Under the pieces are notes generated by a model. The model searched no databases and was not told the DNA's origin. It was given only the letters and a program-made list of their open reading frames with translations. Source: Clostridiaceae bacterium (GTDB lineage Bacteria > Bacillota > Clostridia > Lachnospirales > Lachnospiraceae). Taken from it: DNA of 64,000 bases. This document shows, piece after piece, positions 17,567-25,502 of the stretch. A program made the translations under genes and the position numbers. The stretch covers positions 248,001 to 312,000 of the forward strand of contig CABJBA010000003.1 of NCBI GenBank assembly GCA_902363735.1, given 5' to 3'. Each line of letters starts with the position of its first letter. Position 1 is the first letter of the stretch.

Positions 17567-18219
17567 CTGGCCTCTTCCTTTCTGATGGTTACCCACTGTC
17601 CCTGTTTGATCTGGAATGCGTTGGCATCATCTGTGTCCACATGAAAATCCAGCCTGCTGTTACCGGTAACCCGGATCAGTACCTGCCCCAGTTCTCCGCC
17701 TTTTGGTCCCGGAACCAAAACCCTAACCCGCTCCCGGTCAAACACCCCGAACCACAAGGCATCCTCCGGAGTCATGTGAATATGGCGGTCGGCAACCATA
17801 ACTCCTTCCGTCAGCATGACCTCTCCTCTTGGCCCTTTTAACAGAATTCCGGGAGTTCCCTTTAAATCTCCTGATGATCTTACCGTTGCTTTTATTCCCA
17901 GGACTCTGCAGTCACTAAAGGCCATTTCCACCTGACTTTGTGTTCTCTCCGGTCCAAGAATACGTACCTTGGGAAAGGTTCCTGAGGGCCCCCAGACTGC
18001 CACCTGTTCCTCACAGGCAAACTGTCCCGGCTGGCTTAAAGCCTTTTTAGGAGTCAGCTTATAGCCCGTTCCGAAAAGCATATCCACATGTTCTCTGGAC
18101 AAATGCACATGTCTTGCCGATATCCCTGCAGGAACCTGGAAGGGCTGTGTGCTCAGCCTTTCCCAGTTTTCCAGGACCAGTGCAGTTACTTTCTGAACCA
18201 GTTCTTCCCTGTTTTTCAT
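17563..18219 (-). CDS. pduL: Phosphate acyltransferase PduL of the BMC
   Basis: 218-residue phosphate propanoyltransferase (PTAC). It turns an acyl-CoA plus phosphate into acyl phosphate and free CoA, recycling CoA inside the shell and feeding an acetate/propionate kinase for ATP. Two PduL domains carry the zinc ligands: GISARHVHLSREHVDMLFG and MVADRHIHMTPEDA. The first 20 residues (REELVQKVTALVLENW) form an amphipathic helix of the kind that targets PduL to the lumen. It follows the first BMC-H gene by 36 bases and overlaps the BMC-P start. No acetate kinase gene is in the window. Confidence 0.95.
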   Translation of the reverse strand: MKNREELVQKVTALVLENWERLSTQPFQVPAGISARHVHLSREHVDMLFGTGYKLTPKKALSQPGQFACEEQVAVWGPSGTFPKVRILGPERTQSQVEMAFSDCRVLGIKATVRSSGDLKGTPGILLKGPRGEVMLTEGVMVADRHIHMTPEDALWFGVFDRERVRVLVPGPKGGELGQVLIRVTGNSRLDFHVDTDDANAFQIKQGQWVTIRKEEAR

Positions 18220-18255
18220 CGTAAGCCTCCGACCTTAAATAATTTCCTGTTCCTT

Positions 18256-18555
18256 CTATTTGATATAAGGAAGGATTGTGCCTATAGAGCTATGAGGTCT
18301 TGGAATCACATGAACTGCAATCACTTCTCCCATTCTGGAGGCCGCTTCTTCTCCTGCTTCCACAGCCGCCTTTACTGCGCCTACATCCCCCTGCACCATG
18401 ACTGATACCAGACCAGAACCGATCTTTTCCGTTCCCACCATCTCAACATCCGCTGCCTTTAACATGGCGTCTGCAGCCTCAATGGAGGCTGTAAGCCCTC
18501 TTGTCTCAATGATTCCCAATGCCAGCATTCCCTTTTTTGCTCCTGTCTCTGCCAT
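18256..18555 (-). CDS. BMC-H shell hexamer protein, canonical (copy 1)
   Basis: 99-residue single-BMC-domain hexameric shell protein of the PduA/EutM/CcmK type. Core: [20 protein letters not shown], then [25 protein letters not shown] and [14 protein letters not shown]. The KIGSG loop lines the pore in related hexamers. It starts directly after the stop of the preceding shell gene (TAA then ATG), with AGGAGG inside that gene. It is a close paralogue of the protein encoded at 18937-19215, differing mainly in an extra eight N-terminal residues, so the pair arose by local duplication. Confidence 0.95.
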   Translation of the reverse strand: MAETGAKKGMLALGIIETRGLTASIEAADAMLKAADVEMVGTEKIGSGLVSVMVQGDVGAVKAAVEAGEEAASRMGEVIAVHVIPRPHSSIGTILPYIK

Positions 18556-18909
18556 TTACTTTTCCTCCTTATTTGCTTGTCCCTCTGATTTTGCAGAAGT
18601 CTTTATATCCTCATGCCTGTCTATCATATTTAAAAGCTTTAATACCTCAGGATGGGGGTTTTCAATGGATACAGCCACCTTTATATTTTCCTCTCCCACC
18701 ATCCTTCCGGCCTCTCCTGCCGCTTCCATGGCAGCCCGGACAGCCGAAGTTTCACCCGCTACTACTGTGTGGCACATCCTTCCTCCCAGTTTCTTATGGC
18801 AGCTTACAATTTCCACGTCTGCTGCTTTTAGAGCCTGATCCACCACCACAACGGTATTTGCATAATAATTAATTTCTAAAACTCCTATGGCGCTTCGGTT
18901 TGTTTTCAT
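18556..18909 (-). CDS. BMC-H shell protein with charged C-terminal extension
   Basis: 117 residues. One BMC domain (about 5-90) reads AIGVLEINYYANTVVVVDQAL, then LGGRMCHTVVAGETSAVRAAMEAAGEAG. It diverges from the canonical hexamers: the pore loop is KLGGRM rather than KIGSG. The end of about 30 residues (EVLKLLNMIDRHEDIKTSAK onward) is highly charged. Such extensions may bind cargo or vary pore selectivity. It sits between the two canonical shell genes and should co-assemble with them in the shell. Confidence 0.9.
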   Translation of the reverse strand: MKTNRSAIGVLEINYYANTVVVVDQALKAADVEIVSCHKKLGGRMCHTVVAGETSAVRAAMEAAGEAGRMVGEENIKVAVSIENPHPEVLKLLNMIDRHEDIKTSAKSEGQANKEEK

Positions 18910-18936
18910 GATGTCCGCCTTTGCTGATGCTGTTGA

Positions 18937-19215
18937 TTATTTGTTTATGGGCAAAATCTTGCTGATGTCCTGATGCGGCCTTGGAATTACATGAACCGCC
19001 ACCAGTTCTCCGATCCTGGAAGCCGCTGCCTCTCCTGCCTCTGTAGCCGCCTTTACTGCGCCTACCTCTCCCGTTACAATAACCGTTACAAGGCCTGAGC
19101 CGATTTTCTCAGTTCCCACAAGTTCTACATCTGCTGCCTTTAACATTGCATCTGCCGCTTCGATAGAGGCAGTTAACCCTCTTGTTTCAATTAAACCGAT
19201 TGATGTGGATGCCAT
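18937..19215 (-). CDS. BMC-H shell hexamer protein, canonical (copy 2)
   Basis: 92-residue PduA/EutM-type shell protein, probably the major facet tile. It reads [40 protein letters not shown] and [17 protein letters not shown]. It is strongly alike the protein encoded at 18256-18555 over its whole length, and the two genes also look alike at the DNA level. It lies 6 bases after the fourth shell gene. Expression should be high, since an AGGAGG-like site precedes the ATG. Confidence 0.95.
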   Translation of the reverse strand: MASTSIGLIETRGLTASIEAADAMLKAADVELVGTEKIGSGLVTVIVTGEVGAVKAATEAGEAAASRIGELVAVHVIPRPHQDISKILPINK

Positions 19216-19221
19216 ATGCTG

Positions 19222-19560
19222 TTACCTCCTGAAATTTTTTATATTTTCTTCTTCCAAATCTACTTTTGTTATATGGGATAATGCCCTGGTTCCCTGGTAG
19301 GGCTTTTCAATCATTTCCACCAGAACCTCTTCCGGACTGTTAAACTTAAGAGCTGCCCTTTTTGCTGCCTCGCAAGCTTCTTTCACATCATCAATGCTGC
19401 CCTCAAACTTCACCTGGGCTGTAAGAGGAATGAATGCAGTGGCATCCTTGGGATTAATGGTATCAATACCAATAATTCTAATATTTGCCCTTTTGCACGC
19501 CTGATCCATGGCATATAGAACAGCCCCGTATCCTGCACATTCTAAAAAGCCGATTGCCAT
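19222..19560 (-). CDS. BMC-H shell protein, divergent
   Basis: 112-residue BMC-domain protein. It starts MAIGFLECAGYGAVLYAMDQ, then ANIRIIGIDTINPKDATAF, PLTAQVKFEGSIDDVKEAC and VEMIEKPYQGTRALSHITK. The pore-loop region (TINPKDATAFIPL) is longer and different from the other three hexamers, so it may make a distinct pore. The start at 19560 fits the family and has an AGGGGAAG site; an upstream in-frame extension overlaps the aldehyde dehydrogenase gene and is rejected. It is the first shell gene transcribed after the enzymes. Confidence 0.9.
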   Translation of the reverse strand: MAIGFLECAGYGAVLYAMDQACKRANIRIIGIDTINPKDATAFIPLTAQVKFEGSIDDVKEACEAAKRAALKFNSPEEVLVEMIEKPYQGTRALSHITKVDLEEENIKNFRR

Positions 19561-19576
19561 ATGTATCTTCCCCTTC

Positions 19577-20998
19577 CTAGATAATCCGCAGGCCGCCTTC
19601 TGCCAGCATACATCTTCGTCTTCTTGTAAAGCTTCTGGCACAGGTCAGTCCTTCTCCGGTGGGTCCTGCTATGGTCATGGTTGTATGGCCTTCTCCGCCG
19701 ATTCCCGCACCTTTTAAAGTGGAACCATTCTTTGTAAAAATAGTAGTTTCAATGATCTTTCCAAACTTTGTCATGTTCTCAACATTTCTGGAAAACACAG
19801 AAGATGTATGGCGGTTTCCCGATTCTGCGGCAACTGCAGCCTCCACACACTCCTCAAAGGATCTTAAGCGGACGATAGGAAGTATAGGCATCAATTGCTC
19901 CACCATGACAAAGGGATGATTTTTATCTGTCTCACATATTAAAAGACGGACATCTTTTCGGCCAGTTATTCCTATAGCCTCCAGAAATAAGGACGCATCT
20001 TTCCCCACCCACTTTTTGTTTACATCATAGCTGCCGCTTTTCTCCACCATGGCAAACTTGAGGATTTCACTTAACTCCACCGTGTTAAGCAGGTAGGCCC
20101 CTTCTCTTACCAGCTTATCCACCAGTTCATCGGCAACCCGTTCCATAACAAAAACTTCTTTCTCTGCCAGACAAAGGATGTTGTTATCAAAAGATGCTCC
20201 CCGGTAAAGTTCTCTCGCCGCTAAGTCTATATCCGCCGTATCATCTACAATGACCGGTGGGTTTCCAGCCCCCGCTCCAATAGTCTTTTTGCCGGAACGA
20301 AGGAGGGCATTCACCATAGGCATTCCGCCTGTTCCCACCATAAGGCGTATTCTGGGATCAGCCGTCAGCTTTCCCACTGCTTCCATATCAGGTTCCCTCT
20401 GCATAGTAATTAAATTTGCCGGGCCTCCGTTTTCCACAATCGCCTGATGAAGAATCTTCAGGCAGTGGGCGCAGCTTCTTTTTGCCCCCGGATGGACGTT
20501 GAACACAACAGAATTGCCTCCCGCTATCATGCTGATGGTATTATTGATAACCGTTTCCGTTGGATTGGTAGATGGAGTAATAGCTCCAATAACCCCAAAT
20601 GGAGCGTATTCCTCTATCATCAGTCCCTCATCACCGGAAATGGCATCAGTCGTCAGACACTCCACTCCCGGCGTACCTTCAATCACGGCAATGTGCTTCT
20701 GGATCTTATCCTCAAACCGACCCATTCCGGTTTCTTCCCAAACCATCTTTGCCAATGCTTCCGCGTGTTTTTTTGCGGTTACACGAAGGGCCTCAATAAT
20801 TCGTCGTCTGTCTTCCACCCGATAATTCTCCACCCACCGGCGCTGGGCTGCATGGGCTGCCTCAATGGCGTCTTCCACCCGTTCAAATACTCCGCTTTCA
20901 CTTTGAGGAGATACATAAGAAGACTTTACCCCCTTGTTTTCTATCCCTGCAAGCACTTCTCTTACAATTATTTCTATTTCTCTTACCCCAATTTCCAT
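19577..20998 (-). CDS. CoA-acylating aldehyde dehydrogenase of the BMC
   Basis: 473-residue EutE/PduP-type dehydrogenase that converts an aldehyde, CoA and NAD to acyl-CoA and NADH. The catalytic cysteine lies in SFDNNILCLAEKEVF. NAD-binding marks are GVIGAITPSTNPTETVINN and VGTGGMPMVNALLRSGKKTIG. The N-terminus VREIEIIVREVLAGIENKG is an amphipathic helix joined by a flexible serine-rich linker to the domain, the classic encapsulation peptide layout. The gene follows the aldolase by 10 bases. Expected substrate is the aldehyde released by that aldolase: acetaldehyde, lactaldehyde or a methylthio aldehyde. Confidence 0.95.
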   Translation of the reverse strand: MEIGVREIEIIVREVLAGIENKGVKSSYVSPQSESGVFERVEDAIEAAHAAQRRWVENYRVEDRRRIIEALRVTAKKHAEALAKMVWEETGMGRFEDKIQKHIAVIEGTPGVECLTTDAISGDEGLMIEEYAPFGVIGAITPSTNPTETVINNTISMIAGGNSVVFNVHPGAKRSCAHCLKILHQAIVENGGPANLITMQREPDMEAVGKLTADPRIRLMVGTGGMPMVNALLRSGKKTIGAGAGNPPVIVDDTADIDLAARELYRGASFDNNILCLAEKEVFVMERVADELVDKLVREGAYLLNTVELSEILKFAMVEKSGSYDVNKKWVGKDASLFLEAIGITGRKDVRLLICETDKNHPFVMVEQLMPILPIVRLRSFEECVEAAVAAESGNRHTSSVFSRNVENMTKFGKIIETTIFTKNGSTLKGAGIGGEGHTTMTIAGPTGEGLTCARSFTRRRRCMLAEGGLRII

Positions 20999-21008
20999 AA
21001 TCCGCCTC

Positions 21009-21965
21009 CTAGTTTAGCCCCTCTACAACCCGTCTTACTACTTCGGCTATGATTTCCTCCTTTGCCTTTCCCAAAGCCTCTGCTCCCACCGCCTTTTGCC
21101 CCTCCGGAGCGGTAAGCCTTTCTGAAGTGACGCTGCATCCGCAGCCTGCCGATACCTGACTCTTTCCCGGCCTTACAATTGAGGTCACCCCTTTTAGTAC
21201 AGGTGCGGTCCCCGTCTGCTCGGCAGGGCGGACATCTGCTGCTGAAACCACATCCCTTGCATTGGTTTCCTCCGGTGAACAAGGGGGAATTCCCCCTGCT
21301 GTGATGCCCAGCTTATGACGGATATCTAACAGCTTATTAACCTGATCGCAGGAAAGAACATTCTGCCGTCCAATAATATTTCCTGTATACATCAATATAG
21401 TCGCATAATATTCAATGGATTCCAGCCTGTAAAATGCCTGGTAAATATCCTTTCCCCAGGTCAGGGCCCCGTGATTTGCAAGAAGCACTCCATTGTGGGT
21501 ATTCACAAACGGGGCGATGGAATCAGGAACTTCATCCGTGCCGGGGGTTGCATATTTTGCAACCGGTATGGACCCAAGTCCCAACACCGCTTCTGTTAGC
21601 ACCGCGGCATCCAGGCTGATTCCGGCGATGGCAAAGCTGGTTGCAACCAGAGGATGGGCGTGGGTTACTGCCTGAACATCGGGATTTTCCTTATAAACCC
21701 GCAGATGCATTTTTACCTCTGAAGAAGGCTTTTGTTTTCCCATCAGAACCTTTCCGTTTAAATCCATCTTCACCAGCATATCCAGTGTCATAAACCCCTT
21801 TGATACACCTGTGGGCGTAGTCCAGATGGTATTTGGCCCTACCTTACAACTGATGTTTCCGTCATTTGAGGCCACAAAGCCTTTGTCGTACATACGCCTG
21901 CCGATGTCTAGAATCGCCTTTTTGGCCTCAAAATCAGACATGTACTTTATTCCTTGAACTGTCAT
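21009..21965 (-). CDS. Class II aldolase with C-terminal encapsulation tail
   Basis: 319 residues; ordinary FucA/RhaD-like aldolases are about 215. The aldolase domain (about 1-215) has SNDGNISCKV, the catalytic glutamate in PSSEVKMHLRVYK, and zinc histidines in THAHPLVATSFA and LLANHGALTWG. It should cleave a ketose 1-phosphate to dihydroxyacetone phosphate and an aldehyde. The remaining ~100 residues are a Pro/Ala/Ser/Gly-rich linker with a CGC patch, ending in a helix EEIIAEVVRRVVEGLN, which resembles the aldehyde dehydrogenase's N-terminal targeting helix. It is the first gene of the operon, so it is probably the signature enzyme. The start at 21965 follows GGAGG. Substrate candidates are 5-deoxyribulose-1-P, methylthioribulose-1-P or fuculose-1-P. 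Confidence 0.92.
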   Translation of the reverse strand: MTVQGIKYMSDFEAKKAILDIGRRMYDKGFVASNDGNISCKVGPNTIWTTPTGVSKGFMTLDMLVKMDLNGKVLMGKQKPSSEVKMHLRVYKENPDVQAVTHAHPLVATSFAIAGISLDAAVLTEAVLGLGSIPVAKYATPGTDEVPDSIAPFVNTHNGVLLANHGALTWGKDIYQAFYRLESIEYYATILMYTGNIIGRQNVLSCDQVNKLLDIRHKLGITAGGIPPCSPEETNARDVVSAADVRPAEQTGTAPVLKGVTSIVRPGKSQVSAGCGCSVTSERLTAPEGQKAVGAEALGKAKEEIIAEVVRRVVEGLN

Positions 21966-22234
21966 CTTATATTTACCTCCAAAGTACAAATAACTTCGTG
22001 CTTCTTTTTGTTAAAAGCATACTAATTTTATACATAATTCTTATATTATTTACATGATGTTACGTTACTTTATGTTGTTTTCTTTTTGATTTTGCTGATT
22101 TGTTTTTATTTATTTCATTCCTTCTTTACATTTAATAAGAATAATTATACAATATGCTTATATACCACTTGATTTTTATGGTTTTATATTGCATTTAATT
22201 TTAACATCTATGTTACAAAGAAAGGAACATGCCC
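21966..22234. promoter_or_regulatory. Divergent control region of BMC operon and DeoR regulator
   Basis: This 269-base AT-rich gap separates the aldolase gene (minus) from the DeoR-type regulator (plus). It contains TTTATGTTGTTTT at 22069-22081 and GTTTTATATTGCATTTAA at 22181-22198. The first occurs exactly, and the second with two changes, ahead of the ABC-mtnK-mtnA operon near 29.4 kb. They are candidate operators. I could not choose unique promoter boxes in the A/T-rich background. Confidence 0.55.
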
Positions 22235-23002
22235 ATGCTAGCAGTAACGAGGAAAGCCAGGATCAAAGATATTGTTTTAGAAAAGAAAAGCGTTACGGTA
22301 ACCGAGCTTTCAAAGATTTTTTCCGTAACCGAGGAGACCATCCGACGGGACTTAAAACAGTTGGAGGACGACGGATTCCTGACCAGAACATACGGCGGCG
22401 CATTCATACAGGATGGGGTTGAAAATAACGTGGATTTAACCATCCGGGAAACCGCATATATGGAAAGCAAGCAGGCCATTGCAAAGAAATGCTTGTCAGT
22501 GATTCACAACGGAGACTCTATTTTCCTGGATGCCTCTACCACAGCCCTTCAGGTAGCAAAGGCTTTACAGGGAATGCGCCTTACTGTGGTAACAAACTCT
22601 CTCCTGATCATTAACGAGCTTCATGATAAAGAAGACATTCGCCTCATTTCCATAGGAGGTTCCTATACCCCCAGGGATAAGGCCTTTGTAGGAAATACCG
22701 CTATCCAAAATCTGGAATCCTTTTATCTGGATAAAACCTTTATGTCCTGCCGGAGTGTCTCCATGGAACACGGAATTACCGATTCCAATGAAGCAATTGC
22801 TTCCATACGACAATCCCTGTTGACCAGAAGCAATCACGTCTACCTCATAGCAGACCACTCAAAATTCGATAAAACCTCATTTATCCGCATATCAGGTTTT
22901 GATGCCATCACCGGGCTGGTTACCGACAAGCAGATGAGCATCCAGTGGAAAGAATTTCTTCACAAAAATCATATAGAGCTTTACGAAGCATACGAGTTAT
23001 AA
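22235..23002 (+). CDS. DeoR/GlpR-family transcriptional regulator
   Basis: 255-residue DeoR-type regulator. The N-terminal winged helix-turn-helix reads VTELSKIFSVTEETIRRDLKQLEDDGFLTRTYGGAF. The C-terminal sugar-phosphate sensor domain (DeoRC) shows SIFLDASTTALQVAKAL, VVTNSLLIINEL, LISIGGSY and VYLIADHSKFDKTSFIRI. Such proteins generally repress sugar operons and release DNA on binding a phosphorylated sugar, here perhaps the pathway's pentulose 1-phosphate. It is divergent from the BMC operon and lies between it and the mtnA/mtnK operon. The ATG at 22235 is preferred because GGAA is nine bases ahead; the ATG at 22229 is nearly adjacent to it. Confidence 0.92.
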   Translation: MLAVTRKARIKDIVLEKKSVTVTELSKIFSVTEETIRRDLKQLEDDGFLTRTYGGAFIQDGVENNVDLTIRETAYMESKQAIAKKCLSVIHNGDSIFLDASTTALQVAKALQGMRLTVVTNSLLIINELHDKEDIRLISIGGSYTPRDKAFVGNTAIQNLESFYLDKTFMSCRSVSMEHGITDSNEAIASIRQSLLTRSNHVYLIADHSKFDKTSFIRISGFDAITGLVTDKQMSIQWKEFLHKNHIELYEAYEL

Positions 23003-23015
23003 ATCTGATTTTGGC

Positions 23016-23053
23016 AAGAGGATGTCCCGTTTCCTTTGAGACATCCTCTTTTT
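23016..23053 (+). terminator. Terminator after the DeoR-family gene
   Basis: Perfect 11-base arms AAGAGGATGTC (23016-23026) and GACATCCTCTT (23040-23050) followed by a T-run on the plus strand. It lies between the convergent regulator and mtnA genes, and could also slow transcription of the mtnA operon from the other side. Confidence 0.85.
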
Positions 23054-23097
23054 ATAATTTTCATAAAAACAAACCGTTTCTATCTTCTTGCTGCAAA

Positions 23098-24204
23098 TTA
23101 CATCTCTTTCTCTTTCTGAGCTTCTTCTTTTTTCCTGAATATTTCCTTTAAAGATAATTCATACGGTGCCAGGGCAATCCCATATTCCGTTACAATGCCG
23201 GAAATCAAGTCATTGTCCGTCACATCAAAGGCAGGATTAAATACCTTTACGCCTTCTGGAGCCATCCTTTTTTTATACCACATTTCCACAACTTCCTCTG
23301 CGGGACGTTCTTCAATGTGAATTTCTTTACCTGTAGGGGTATTCATGTCAATGGTGGAAGTAGGGGCACAGGTATACATAGGTACTCCGTAACGTTTGGC
23401 TGCCAGAGCCACCATAGAGGTTCCGATTTTGTTAGCCGTGTCCCCATTGGCTGCCACCCGGTCGCATCCAACAAATACGGCATCGACCCAGCCGTTTCTC
23501 ATAACAGTGGCCGACATATTGTCACAGATCACAGTGACATCAAGACCTGATTCCTTTAATTCAAAGGAAGTTAGTCTGGCTCCCTGAAGAAGGGGCCTGG
23601 TCTCATCGGAAAAGATGCGGAAATCATAGCCTTTTTCATGTCCCAAATACATGGGGGCTGTTGCCGTTCCGTACTTTACCGTTGCCAGCTGGCCTGCATT
23701 GCAGTGGGTCAGTAGTCCGTCGCCCGGTTTTACAAGGGACAGTCCATATTCCCCGATCATCCTGCAGACCCAGATATCTTCTTCCCGGATTTCAACTGCT
23801 TCTTTATGGAGAATTTCCACGATCTCAGCAACGGATTTTTCTTTATTTTTCAAAACCACATGCTCCATCCGTCTTAAAGCCCATGATAAATTAACGGCAG
23901 TAGGACGTGCAGAATCAAGATATTCTTTGGCTTTTTGAAACTCTGCATAAAACCCGTCAAAGGTATCTGCCTTGATTTTCCTTGCTGCCAGATATATACC
24001 GATAGCTGCAGCCACACCAATGGCAGGCGCACCTCTTACCTGAAGGAGATAGATCGCATTCCAGATATCCTCCTGTTTGGTCAGGGATAGGATTTCCGTA
24101 TGGTAAGGAAGCTGGGTCTGATCTATAATCACCAGGGCGTTATTTTCTTCATCAAGAGCAACGGTATCATAATCCATAATGGATTTTTTTGTTTCTTCGC
24201 TCAT
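23098..24204 (-). CDS. mtnA: Methylthioribose-1-phosphate isomerase-like protein
   Basis: 368-residue aldose-ketose isomerase of the MtnA/eIF2B-like family. It converts 5-methylthioribose 1-phosphate, and in DHAP-shunt organisms also 5-deoxyribose 1-phosphate, to the ribulose 1-phosphate. Family marks are VRGAPAIGVAAAIG, the catalytic cysteine in THCNAGQLATVKYGTA, and the catalytic aspartate in VFVGCDRVAANGDTANKIGT. AGGAGG precedes the ATG. It is the last gene of the ABC-mtnK-mtnA operon. The classical downstream genes of methionine salvage (mtnB, mtnC/W/X, mtnD, mtnE) are not nearby; the next enzyme available is the BMC class II aldolase. Confidence 0.93.
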   Translation of the reverse strand: MSEETKKSIMDYDTVALDEENNALVIIDQTQLPYHTEILSLTKQEDIWNAIYLLQVRGAPAIGVAAAIGIYLAARKIKADTFDGFYAEFQKAKEYLDSARPTAVNLSWALRRMEHVVLKNKEKSVAEIVEILHKEAVEIREEDIWVCRMIGEYGLSLVKPGDGLLTHCNAGQLATVKYGTATAPMYLGHEKGYDFRIFSDETRPLLQGARLTSFELKESGLDVTVICDNMSATVMRNGWVDAVFVGCDRVAANGDTANKIGTSMVALAAKRYGVPMYTCAPTSTIDMNTPTGKEIHIEERPAEEVVEMWYKKRMAPEGVKVFNPAFDVTDNDLISGIVTEYGIALAPYELSLKEIFRKKEEAQKEKEM

Positions 24205-24239
24205 TTTTTCCTCCTAAATGAATGTGCAGATATGCTTTT

Positions 24240-25463
24240 TTAAAACCTGCTCACTGCCTCTTTGATTGCCTTTACGTAGTCCGCTCCACTGCGGAAGCTG
24301 CGCCGTTTGAATATATAATTCTTTGCAAGTGTAATGATGATTTTTTCAGCTCTGGCCCGCTTTTCTTCATCTGGGATTCTGGTAATATCAATGACATTGG
24401 CCATTCCCACAGTACGGCGGATGGATTCCAGCCCTGCCACACCTGCGGTGTCGGAAAGAATTCCTTCCAGATACCATTCTTTAAAGCCAGGTACCTTTGC
24501 CATGGTTTCCGTCACATACTCATCAAACACCTGGTTGTACTTTTCAATGAACATATCCACTATGTCTGAAATGGTGGTTAAGCACCAGCCGCAAAACTCT
24601 TCTTTTTTCGTTTCATCCTCTATAGTTGCATCTCCGTTGCACCATGCAAAAAACATATTTGCAATGATATTGCCAACATCATAGCCCATGGGGCCGAAGA
24701 AAGCGAACTCCGGGTCAAAAATGTATGTGTGTTCCTTGTTTATAAACACAGAACCGGTATGTAAATCCCCATGAATCAGAGACTGGGCATTGTTCATGAA
24801 TTCAATTTTCATTTTAGCCGCTTCCAGATGAAGGGCCTGATCCTCATACAATTCTTTTTTTACAAACTCTGCATTTGGAGGGAATACATTGTTTCGGTGG
24901 TTATAATCGATAAACGGTTCGCTGTATACCAGATCCTCGGTAATCTCGCAGAGATCCGGATTGATAAAGCTTTTGACCAGTTCTTTTTTCTCCTTATGTC
25001 CCATGACAATATCCGTTGTCCGCAGAAGAGAATTAGCCATAAAGGTGGTCACATGGTCTGCAAATTCAGGATATATCTCATGCTTCAGCAGAGCGGTGCG
25101 CATCATGGTGTGACCGGTCATATCTTCCATTGCCATTGCACACATGGTGCCGTCATATAAATACACCTTAGGCACCAGCCCCGGCGCATAGGAATCCTGG
25201 ATTCCCAGGATTTTTGCTTCAATTCTTCCCCTGTCCGTGGAAACACGCATTTCTGCGGAAATACGAAGGGCCTCTCCTGCCTGTTTGACGATGATGGATT
25301 TCCCGCTTGCCGGTTCCGTTACCCGGAACACATAATTTAAATTCCCGTCTCCAATCTCCTTGCATTCCAGACTGGCAGACTTACTAAAATAGGAAAGCTT
25401 CTCCTGAACATAGTCCGGTACATCTTCCGCTTTCATCAAAAAATAACTGTCGTATTTAGACAT
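24240..25463 (-). CDS. mtnK: Methylthioribose/5-deoxyribose kinase-like protein
   Basis: 407-residue kinase of the MtnK (APH-like) fold. It phosphorylates C1 of free 5-methylthioribose, or by relation 5-deoxyribose, with ATP. Marks are IGDGNLNYVFRV (nucleotide loop), KSIIVKQAGE (lysine), the catalytic loop SLIHGDLHTGSVFI and the metal-binding FDPEFAFFGPMGYDVGN. The ATG at 25463 follows GGAAGG by eight bases. It is 36 bases ahead of mtnA and 40 bases after the permease gene, so import, phosphorylation and isomerisation are encoded in one operon. Because it works on a free sugar, the partner phosphorylase or nucleosidase must be elsewhere or outside the cell. Confidence 0.93.
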   Translation of the reverse strand: MSKYDSYFLMKAEDVPDYVQEKLSYFSKSASLECKEIGDGNLNYVFRVTEPASGKSIIVKQAGEALRISAEMRVSTDRGRIEAKILGIQDSYAPGLVPKVYLYDGTMCAMAMEDMTGHTMMRTALLKHEIYPEFADHVTTFMANSLLRTTDIVMGHKEKKELVKSFINPDLCEITEDLVYSEPFIDYNHRNNVFPPNAEFVKKELYEDQALHLEAAKMKIEFMNNAQSLIHGDLHTGSVFINKEHTYIFDPEFAFFGPMGYDVGNIIANMFFAWCNGDATIEDETKKEEFCGWCLTTISDIVDMFIEKYNQVFDEYVTETMAKVPGFKEWYLEGILSDTAGVAGLESIRRTVGMANVIDITRIPDEEKRARAEKIIITLAKNYIFKRRSFRSGADYVKAIKEAVSRF

Positions 25464-25502
25464 TCCTGTCACCTTCCCCTGATCATTATTATGCTTTTGT
25501 TT

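Noticed and set aside
18256..19560. Tandem BMC-H genes as parts of a broken BMC-T protein
   Set aside because: Each has its own start, stop and ribosome site and a complete single BMC domain.
21009..21965. Reading the aldolase as plain L-fuculose-phosphate aldolase of a fucose/rhamnose BMC
   Set aside because: No fucose or rhamnose isomerase, kinase, diol dehydratase or glycyl-radical enzyme is nearby, while mtnK/mtnA homologues are. Still possible, so kept as an alternative.
22021..22200. CRISPR or tandem repeat array in the AT-rich gap
   Set aside because: No regular spacing or repeated unit longer than simple A/T runs.
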